This document shows, one piece after another, positions 7,366 to 13,481 of a stretch of DNA of 13,481 nucleotides. The notes under the pieces were generated by a model. That model did no database searches. It was not told the origin of the DNA and worked only from the letters and a program-made list of their open reading frames with translations. The stretch's first letter is position 1. The number at the start of each line of letters is the position of its first letter. The stretch lies in contig NZ_SMMD01000882.1 in assembly GCF_009711475.1 (NCBI RefSeq), positions 1 through 13,481 on the forward strand. The letters are read 5' to 3'. The translations under genes and the position numbers were made by a program. Source of the DNA: Fulvivirga aurantia. GTDB lineage: Bacteria; Bacteroidota; Bacteroidia; Cytophagales; Cyclobacteriaceae.

Positions 7366-9789
7366 ATGCTAGAACCTTCAGTTTCTACACATAAAAATCT
7401 TAGCCATTCCCTCGGCAATCTTACTTCATTTGAGAATACCGAAAATGGCATTATTGGCAAGACAGAGCAGGCAAATTTTAAGGTGTTGATCTACACTGAT
7501 AACACCGTACGCATACACATTACTTTTACTGATACTTACGATGAAAATCCTTATTCAGTAATTACCAAACCTGAGAAAACGAGCTTTACCATAGATGATA
7601 ATGACAATGCAGTTATTATTTCTTTACCCAAATTCGATTTACAAATCACCAAAGAGAATACTCGTTTTACTTTCTTAGACAAAACAGGCAAGGTGATCAA
7701 CCAGGATGATCCTGGCTTTGGTACCTCACGCATCGGTGAGCAGATAACCACTTATAAAAGCCTGCAAGAGGGAGAGCGCTTTATAGGAATGGGAGAAAAA
7801 ACAGGCCCCCTGGATAGAAAAGGCCATGGTTACCAGCATTGGAATACCGATTATTTTGGCTATCCTGAGGAAGGAGATCCTCTTTATTGCTCTACCCCTT
7901 TTTACATAGGGGTGCATAGTGGCCTTTCTTATGGTATTTTCTTAGACAACTCTCACAAAACGCATTTCAATTTTGGAGCGTCAAACAACCGCTTCTCAAG
8001 TTTCGCTGCCGATAGCGGTGATATGAATTATTATTTCATCCATGATGAGAATGTAGGCGAAATAATAAAAGCATATAGCGTGCTCACAGGAAAAATGAGC
8101 CTACCCCCTCTTTGGAGTATCGGCTATCAGCAATGTAGATATAGCTACTACCCTGACAAAGAGGTGACTACTTTAGCTCAGACCTTTAGGGATAAAGACA
8201 TACCGGCCGATGTGATTGTGCTCGACATCCATTACATGGAAAAGTATAAGATATTCACCTGGGACGGTGAGCGCTTTCCGGACCCGCAAACCATGATTAA
8301 AACCTTGCAGGAGCGTGGCTTTCATATTGTGGTAATGTGCGACCCGGGTATAAAAATTGAAGAAGGCTATGGGCCATACCACTCAGGTAATGACGAAGAT
8401 ATTTTTGTCAAGTACCCTGACAATACACCATACAGTGGTGAAGTTTGGCCCGGATGGTGCCATTTCCCTGATTTCACAAACCCTAAGGCCAGAACCTGGT
8501 GGGAAGAAAACCTAAAGGTTTACACCGATATAGGCATAGATGGTTTTTGGAATGACATGAATGAAATCGCCACCTGGGGTCAGATGTTACCAGAATTGAT
8601 TGAATTTGACTTTGATGGAGATAAAGCCACGGCCAGAAAAGGACGAAACGTGTATGGAATGCAAATGGCACGAAGTACCTACGAAGGCACTAAAAATCTC
8701 ATGGGGAATAAAAGGCCTTTTAACCTCACGAGAGCAGGATTTTCTGGTATACAACGCTATGCAGCTGTCTGGACGGGTGATAACGTAGCCACTGATGAGC
8801 ATATGTTATTAGGGGTTAGGTTAGTAAATAGTATGGGTCTGGCCGGTGTTCCTTTCGCTGGATATGACGTAGGAGGTTTTGTGGGAAATGCCACTGAGTA
8901 CCTTTTTGCCAGATGGATTCAAATAGGCGCCTTCTCACCTTTCTTTAGAGGTCACTCGATGATCAATAGCAGAGATTCTGAGCCTTGGGCGTATGGAGAA
9001 GAAGTGGAAGAAATATCTCGTAATTATATCAAACTACGATATAAACTCATGCCATATATCTACGGGCTCTTTAAAGAAGCTGCAGATACCGGTATGCCTG
9101 TCGTACGTAGTTTAGCCATCGATTACACACATACTCCACTGGTTTATCAGGAAGCTTACCAAAACCAGTACACCATGGGTGATTCTATTTTGGTAGCTCC
9201 AGTAGAAAGTACCAAGGAACTTACGAAGGTCTTTTTACCGGAAGGAGATTGGTATGAGCTATTTACCGATAAGCAATATAGTGGCGATCAGGAAATAGTG
9301 GCAGAATGCCCGATCGAACAGCTGCCGTTATTTGTAAAAGGTTCTGCTATTTTACCACTTTACCCTGACGCAGGAGATAATACGCAAGAAAAAGGTGATG
9401 TATTAGAATTACATATTTACAAAGGTAAAGAGAGCAATACCTTCACCTATTATGAAGATGATGGCACTTCATATGACTATGAGCAGGATAATTTTTACGA
9501 GCGAAAAATTGATTATGCTCCTGAAGAAAACGTAATCAGGATTAGTAAGATAAACGGCAAGTATAATTCGGCAATTAGCACACTTAAGGTTTGTCTTCAC
9601 GGTTTTGATGATACTACCTATTCTCAAAATGATCAACCAGTAGAAGCAGTAAACAAGTCTTATCAATTTGTAGAGCCAATCTCCAACTTTGATCCGATTT
9701 ATGCTGCCGAAGAGCCGAGATTAAAAATTGATTCTATAAAAACCATAACCTGTGCAAACAGTGATGAAGAGATTATTATTAGCTGGTAG
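7366..9789 (+). CDS. GH31-family alpha-glucosidase, predicted cytoplasmic
   Basis: This encodes 807 residues. GH31 enzymes remove glucose from the non-reducing end of alpha-glucans by a retaining mechanism. The order is an N-terminal galactose-mutarotase-like beta domain (about 15-235), a TIM barrel opening near LWSIGYQQCRYSYYPDKEV, and C-terminal beta domains with PLFVKGSAILPLYP and a DUF5110-like FTYYEDDGTSYDYE. The catalytic nucleophile is D397 in GFWNDMNE and the acid/base is D472 in VWTGDN. Substrate-pocket motifs VLDIHYM and SPFFRGHS are present. The start is fixed because an in-frame TAG directly precedes the ATG, so no upstream signal peptide is possible. The N-terminus (MLEPSVSTHKNLSHSL) is not a signal, so the enzyme is probably cytoplasmic, in contrast to the two lipoprotein enzymes after it. 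Its last 26 bases overlap the next gene. The preferred linkage is inferred as alpha-1,4. Other GH31 alpha-glucoside specificities cannot be excluded. Confidence 0.95.
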   Translation: MLEPSVSTHKNLSHSLGNLTSFENTENGIIGKTEQANFKVLIYTDNTVRIHITFTDTYDENPYSVITKPEKTSFTIDDNDNAVIISLPKFDLQITKENTRFTFLDKTGKVINQDDPGFGTSRIGEQITTYKSLQEGERFIGMGEKTGPLDRKGHGYQHWNTDYFGYPEEGDPLYCSTPFYIGVHSGLSYGIFLDNSHKTHFNFGASNNRFSSFAADSGDMNYYFIHDENVGEIIKAYSVLTGKMSLPPLWSIGYQQCRYSYYPDKEVTTLAQTFRDKDIPADVIVLDIHYMEKYKIFTWDGERFPDPQTMIKTLQERGFHIVVMCDPGIKIEEGYGPYHSGNDEDIFVKYPDNTPYSGEVWPGWCHFPDFTNPKARTWWEENLKVYTDIGIDGFWNDMNEIATWGQMLPELIEFDFDGDKATARKGRNVYGMQMARSTYEGTKNLMGNKRPFNLTRAGFSGIQRYAAVWTGDNVATDEHMLLGVRLVNSMGLAGVPFAGYDVGGFVGNATEYLFARWIQIGAFSPFFRGHSMINSRDSEPWAYGEEVEEISRNYIKLRYKLMPYIYGLFKEAADTGMPVVRSLAIDYTHTPLVYQEAYQNQYTMGDSILVAPVESTKELTKVFLPEGDWYELFTDKQYSGDQEIVAECPIEQLPLFVKGSAILPLYPDAGDNTQEKGDVLELHIYKGKESNTFTYYEDDGTSYDYEQDNFYERKIDYAPEENVIRISKINGKYNSAISTLKVCLHGFDDTTYSQNDQPVEAVNKSYQFVEPISNFDPIYAAEEPRLKIDSIKTITCANSDEEIIISW

Positions 9790-12097
9790 TTTTGCAAGTT
9801 TACTTTTAAGCTGTGGTCAAAATCAAAATTTGACAATCGAGCAGCACGAAGAGCCGCTGATAATTGGTAAGGCTAGCCCTATTACTTTACAAAATGGGAG
9901 TACAGAAATAACACTAACCGATTATGTACTCAAGCCCGAAAGAATCGACTCTATCACAGTAGACGGCTCTCTTAGCCTTGAGACTAAAGAAAACTCGCTT
10001 TTATTAAACGGTGATTTAGAAAAACCAGCTTCTCTATTACATTTTTGGTCTGGTGGTATTGCAGAATCAGTACTGCTTAAAAAATCTAATAAAACAGAAC
10101 ATATCTTTTCATACAGTGGCAGTGCAACTGATGTAAAAATTAAGGGAGAGTTCAACGCCTGGAACCCAAACAATACTACTCTCGAAGATACTGGCAGCGG
10201 TTATAAAGCCACCGTTACACTTAATCCGGGGCAATACCAATATTTATATGTAGTTGATGGTGTTGAGGTGCGAGATCCTAATAATCCTGACTCAGTGGAT
10301 AACGGCATGGGAGGCTGGAACTCAATTATTAGAATACCGCGAGCTGATCGAGGTAAACTACCATTATTAAGTACAAACTCTACTAATGCCAATGAAATCA
10401 TAATTAATGCCTCAAATCCGGCTACTGCTATCATTGCTTTCTACAACAATTACATGTTGCCATCAAAAGCCGTAAATATTGAAGGCAAAGCTATAACTCT
10501 TACCCTACCTGAGTCTGATAAAGAAACAGGCCGAAGTCACTTAAGAGTTTGGGCGTACAATAACGAAGGCCTTTCAAATGAAGTTTTGGTTCCGCTGGAA
10601 GATGGAAAAGTACTGGCTGATGCTTCAAAGCTTACCCGAGAGGACAAGGAAGCCATGATTATGTATTTCCTCATGGTTGACAGGTTCAACAATGGCAATA
10701 CTTCTAATGATAAACCGCTAAATATCCCAGAAGTACACCCAAAAGCTGATTATCAGGGTGGTGACTTAGCTGGTGTAGAGCAAAAAGTTGCTGATGGATA
10801 TTTTAAGTCACTTGGCGTAAACACCATATGGCTTTCTCCTATCACCCAAAACCCTGAAGGTGCTTATGGCAAGTACCCTACCCCTGAAACTGCGTTTTCC
10901 GGATACCACGGCTACTGGCCTATCCGCTCGAAGGTGGTTGACTATCGATTTGGAACAAGCGAAGAAATGCACAGCCTTGTGAATAGTGCACACAGTAGTG
11001 ACATGAATGTTTTATTAGACTATGTGGCTAATCACGTTCATGAGCTGCACCCCGTATATCAAAACAATAAAGACTGGGCAACGGATCTTTATCTGCCCGA
11101 TGGCTCTTTAAATACCGAAAGATGGGATGAGCATAGACTCACGACCTGGTTCGATACGTTTATGCCCACGCTGGATCTTTCCAGAATGGAAATTGTAGAT
11201 CCCATGACCGACTCCGCTTTATTTTGGTTGAAAGAGTATAAAATAGATGGTTTCAGGCACGATGCTACCAAACACATTCCGTTAATTTTCTGGAGGGTGC
11301 TTACAGAAAAAGTTAAGAAACAGGTGGTGAAACCAGAGGACAAAATGATTTTCCAAATTGGTGAAACCTACGGAAGCCGTGAGCTTATCAGCAGTTATAT
11401 CAACACAGGCATGCTCGATGCTCAGTTTGATTTCAACTTGTATGATGATGCTGTGTCGACATTCGCCAGAGATGAGGTTTCTTTTAAGAGACTTACTAAT
11501 TCACTAAGGGAAAGTCTCTCCTACTATGGTGATCATAACCTCATGGGTTACATCACTGGAAATCAAGACAGGCCTCGCTTTATCTCATATGCCGATGGCT
11601 CGTTAAAATTTGAAGAAGACACGAAATTGGCCGGCTGGACCAGGGAAATAGAAGTGCAGGATACGACTGCCTATCACAAACTTTCGTCACTTACAGCCTT
11701 TATGATGACAATACCAGGTATACCTGTGATTTACTATGGTGACGAAATTGGCTCACCAGGAGGAAACGATCCTGACAATAGAAGGATGATGCGTTTTGAA
11801 AATCTTACAACTCAGGAGCAAGCCACTCTAGAAAGAGCCAGAAAACTCACTCATTTAAGGAAAAATAACCTTGCCCTTATTTTTGGAGACCTTAATATCC
11901 TTCAGGAGTCAGATGATTTTCTTGTCATTGAGAGAAATTATTTTGATAATCATGTGATCGCTGCATTCAATAAATCAAACAGTAAAAAGACTTATAGTCT
12001 TGATTCGGGCAATGACTACAAGACAAATTTCCGAGGTTCGGTTAGTGAAAACACACTCGAACTTCCTCCCTACAGCTTTGAAATAATTACTTATTAA
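9764..12097 (+). CDS. GH13-family alpha-glucan hydrolase, multidomain envelope lipoprotein
   Basis: This encodes 777 residues from the ATG at 9764. A GTG at 9752 would add four residues, but the ATG places a perfect lipoprotein signal (MKRLLLAGSFASLLLSC, lipidated C17) at the N-terminus. Three beta domains precede the catalytic barrel. Residues about 25-112 resemble a cyclomaltodextrinase N-domain. Residues 113-193 are CBM48-like (VKIKGEFNAWNP, then LNPGQYQYLYVVDG and DPNN). Residues 200-285 are Ig-like. The GH13 barrel starts near M298 (MYFLMVDRFNNG). Conserved regions are DYVANH (419-424), GFRHDATKH with nucleophile D500, GETYG with acid/base E534, and GNQDRPRF with the third acid D602. The last motif normally reads NHD, and here the histidine is Q601. 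It acts at the cell envelope as an amylase, neopullulanase or cyclomaltodextrinase-like enzyme; exact specificity is not readable. It overlaps the GH31 gene by 26 bases, suggesting coupled translation. Confidence 0.93.
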   Translation: MKRLLLAGSFASLLLSCGQNQNLTIEQHEEPLIIGKASPITLQNGSTEITLTDYVLKPERIDSITVDGSLSLETKENSLLLNGDLEKPASLLHFWSGGIAESVLLKKSNKTEHIFSYSGSATDVKIKGEFNAWNPNNTTLEDTGSGYKATVTLNPGQYQYLYVVDGVEVRDPNNPDSVDNGMGGWNSIIRIPRADRGKLPLLSTNSTNANEIIINASNPATAIIAFYNNYMLPSKAVNIEGKAITLTLPESDKETGRSHLRVWAYNNEGLSNEVLVPLEDGKVLADASKLTREDKEAMIMYFLMVDRFNNGNTSNDKPLNIPEVHPKADYQGGDLAGVEQKVADGYFKSLGVNTIWLSPITQNPEGAYGKYPTPETAFSGYHGYWPIRSKVVDYRFGTSEEMHSLVNSAHSSDMNVLLDYVANHVHELHPVYQNNKDWATDLYLPDGSLNTERWDEHRLTTWFDTFMPTLDLSRMEIVDPMTDSALFWLKEYKIDGFRHDATKHIPLIFWRVLTEKVKKQVVKPEDKMIFQIGETYGSRELISSYINTGMLDAQFDFNLYDDAVSTFARDEVSFKRLTNSLRESLSYYGDHNLMGYITGNQDRPRFISYADGSLKFEEDTKLAGWTREIEVQDTTAYHKLSSLTAFMMTIPGIPVIYYGDEIGSPGGNDPDNRRMMRFENLTTQEQATLERARKLTHLRKNNLALIFGDLNILQESDDFLVIERNYFDNHVIAAFNKSNSKKTYSLDSGNDYKTNFRGSVSENTLELPPYSFEIITY

Positions 12098-12104
12098 ACA
12101 CTTT

Positions 12105-13481
12105 ATGAAAAAATTACTAGCAATATCTCTATCGATTCTTTGTTTAGCCTCTTGTGCGCCAAAGGAAAAACAGCAAGACAGTAATAGTACTGCCACGTCA
12201 TCTGCTGATACTTTCCCTGAAAAGGCGAAAGACATGAACATTTATGAGGTAAATATCAGACAGCACACGCCAGAGGGCACACTAAATGCTTTTGCAGAAC
12301 ACCTGCCAAGGTTGCAAAAAATGGGTGTCGATATATTATGGCTAATGCCAATTCAGCCTATTGGTGAGAAAAACAGAAAAGGGCCGTTAGGTAGCTATTA
12401 TTCTATAAAAGATTATACAAATGTAAACCCAAATTTTGGCACACTCGATGACTTTAAAAATCTTGTAAAAGAGGCGCATGACCTTGGTATGTATATAATT
12501 TTAGATTGGGTACCAAATCATACTTCTTTTGATAACGCCTGGCTTGAGACCAACCCGGAGTATTACATGACCAGAGAAGAGGTAAACCGTGTGGCCGCAT
12601 ACCTTGACACTGACACTTCATACTACAAAGACAGTGAGAATGGCCTGGTACATGAGGCTGACTGGTCTGATATAGCCCTTCTTAACTTATACAACAAGGA
12701 CACCAGAGATGCGATGATTGACGCCATGAAGTTTTGGGTAACTGAGGCAGATATTGATGGATTTAGAGTTGACCATGCCGGTCATGAAATTCCGCTTTAC
12801 TTCTGGGGAGAACTTAGAAATGAGCTAGACCCTATCAAAAACCTATTCTGGTTAGCCGAGTGGGATGAGCCTCGCATGCACCTGTACTTTGACATGACTT
12901 ACGACTGGACGTTATTGCACATGACAGAAGCTATCGCTAAAGGTGAAGAAACTGCTGATCATATTGAGAAGCACATCAAAAACGATTTGGCCCTTTATGG
13001 TCAGAGAGCTTATAGAATGAATTTCATCACTAATCATGATGAGAATTCATGGGCAGGGACTATCAATGAGCGCTATGGAGATGGTGGAGAAGCTTTTGCT
13101 GTATTTAGTTTTACAGCTTATGGTATGCCATTACTTTACGGTGGCCAGGAAGCAGGGCTAGACAAGAGGTTGGCTTTCTTTGACAAAGACTCAATTGATT
13201 GGTCAGACATCAAGTATGAAGCATTTTATACCAAGCTTATAAAATTGAAAAAAGATAATAAGGCACTATTTAACGGTGAATATGGTGCTATGCCTGAGTT
13301 CCTCGAAGATAACAATGAAAACGTATTGTCTTTTGTAAGGGCCAAAGATGGAAATGAAGTGATTGTGCTTATCAACATGTCTAAAGAGTCACAAAACGTA
13401 ACTTTTAGTGATGCGAGGCTCAATGGCACGCACACTGATTACTTTACTAGCGAAGAAGTAGCAATTAATACTGGTGAAGCG
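12105..13481 (+). CDS. GH13-family alpha-amylase lipoprotein (3' end beyond the window)
   Basis: An open frame of 459 codons from the ATG at 12105 runs off the right edge. The lipoprotein signal MKKLLAISLSILCLASC gives lipidated C17, followed by a short polar linker (about 18-37, rich in Q, S, T and D). The GH13 barrel then begins directly at MNIYEVNIRQHTPEGT, with no N-terminal beta domain. Conserved regions are DWVPNH (134-139), GFRVDHAGH with nucleophile D223, LAEWDEPRMH with acid/base E252, and ITNHDENS with the third acid D312, so the enzyme should be active. The C-terminal beta domain (VLSFVRAKDGNEVIVLINMS) is under way at the edge, so little is missing. It sits 7 bases after the previous GH13 stop, in the same operon. 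The function is probably endo- or exo-cleavage of alpha-1,4-glucan at the cell surface or periplasmic face. The HAGHE stretch after the nucleophile differs from the more familiar VAGMVP-type version. Confidence 0.92.
   Translation, partial: MKKLLAISLSILCLASCAPKEKQQDSNSTATSSADTFPEKAKDMNIYEVNIRQHTPEGTLNAFAEHLPRLQKMGVDILWLMPIQPIGEKNRKGPLGSYYSIKDYTNVNPNFGTLDDFKNLVKEAHDLGMYIILDWVPNHTSFDNAWLETNPEYYMTREEVNRVAAYLDTDTSYYKDSENGLVHEADWSDIALLNLYNKDTRDAMIDAMKFWVTEADIDGFRVDHAGHEIPLYFWGELRNELDPIKNLFWLAEWDEPRMHLYFDMTYDWTLLHMTEAIAKGEETADHIEKHIKNDLALYGQRAYRMNFITNHDENSWAGTINERYGDGGEAFAVFSFTAYGMPLLYGGQEAGLDKRLAFFDKDSIDWSDIKYEAFYTKLIKLKKDNKALFNGEYGAMPEFLEDNNENVLSFVRAKDGNEVIVLINMSKESQNVTFSDARLNGTHTDYFTSEEVAINTGEA

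Noticed and set aside
8483..8802. Overlapping short frames on both strands within the GH31 gene
   Set aside because: They overlap the catalytic barrel containing D397 and D472, and their translations look like random antisense or out-of-frame products.
11975..12241. An 88-codon minus-strand frame across the junction of the two GH13 genes
   Set aside because: It overlaps the end of one clear gene and the signal peptide of the next, and no domain or signal is visible.
1..13481. CRISPR array, tRNA or rRNA gene, insertion sequence or phage genes
   Set aside because: No spaced direct repeats, no cloverleaf-like stretch, no transposase or integrase coding sequence and no terminal inverted repeats were seen.

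Overview
The window looks like part of an alpha-glucan (starch, glycogen or maltodextrin) polysaccharide utilization locus (PUL) from a member of the Bacteroidota. The evidence is an adjacent SusC-type TonB-dependent transporter and SusD-type lipoprotein, Bacteroidota-style lipoprotein signals, weak or absent Shine-Dalgarno sites, and AT-rich noncoding DNA. A free-living flavobacterial or cytophagal organism is plausible, but the class cannot be fixed from sequence reading alone.

The left arm (positions 1-5694, all minus strand) is a tightly packed uptake operon read right to left. It holds a SusC-like transporter, a SusD-like glycan-binding lipoprotein, a small lipoprotein with a lipocalin-like look, and a secreted two-repeat beta-rich protein that runs off the left edge. 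The gaps are 3, 18 and 4 bases. The last gene is easily missed because its stop codon lies outside the window.

The centre holds a 427-base divergent intergenic region (5695-6121), then a LacI-family regulator (6122-7153) and a 212-base spacer (7154-7365). Three close matches to one 14-base palindrome (consensus CGCAAACGNTTGCG) lie here: two in front of susC/lacI and one in front of the enzyme genes. This suggests that the LacI protein controls both arms and itself. One copy overlaps a candidate susC promoter. The copy upstream of the enzymes is followed by nine T residues and could also end the lacI transcript.

The right arm (7366-13481, plus strand) is an enzyme operon: a GH31 alpha-glucosidase with no signal peptide, a lipoprotein GH13 enzyme with several N-terminal beta domains, and a second lipoprotein GH13 alpha-amylase that runs off the right edge. 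The first two genes overlap by 26 bases and the next gap is 7 bases.

Inferred flow: envelope GH13 lipoproteins cut alpha-glucan, SusC/SusD and the accessory proteins capture and import oligosaccharides, a further transporter outside this window brings them into the cytoplasm, and the GH31 enzyme releases glucose there. LacI would sense a sugar signal. I see a recognisable PUL with some unusual details, not a wholly new system.
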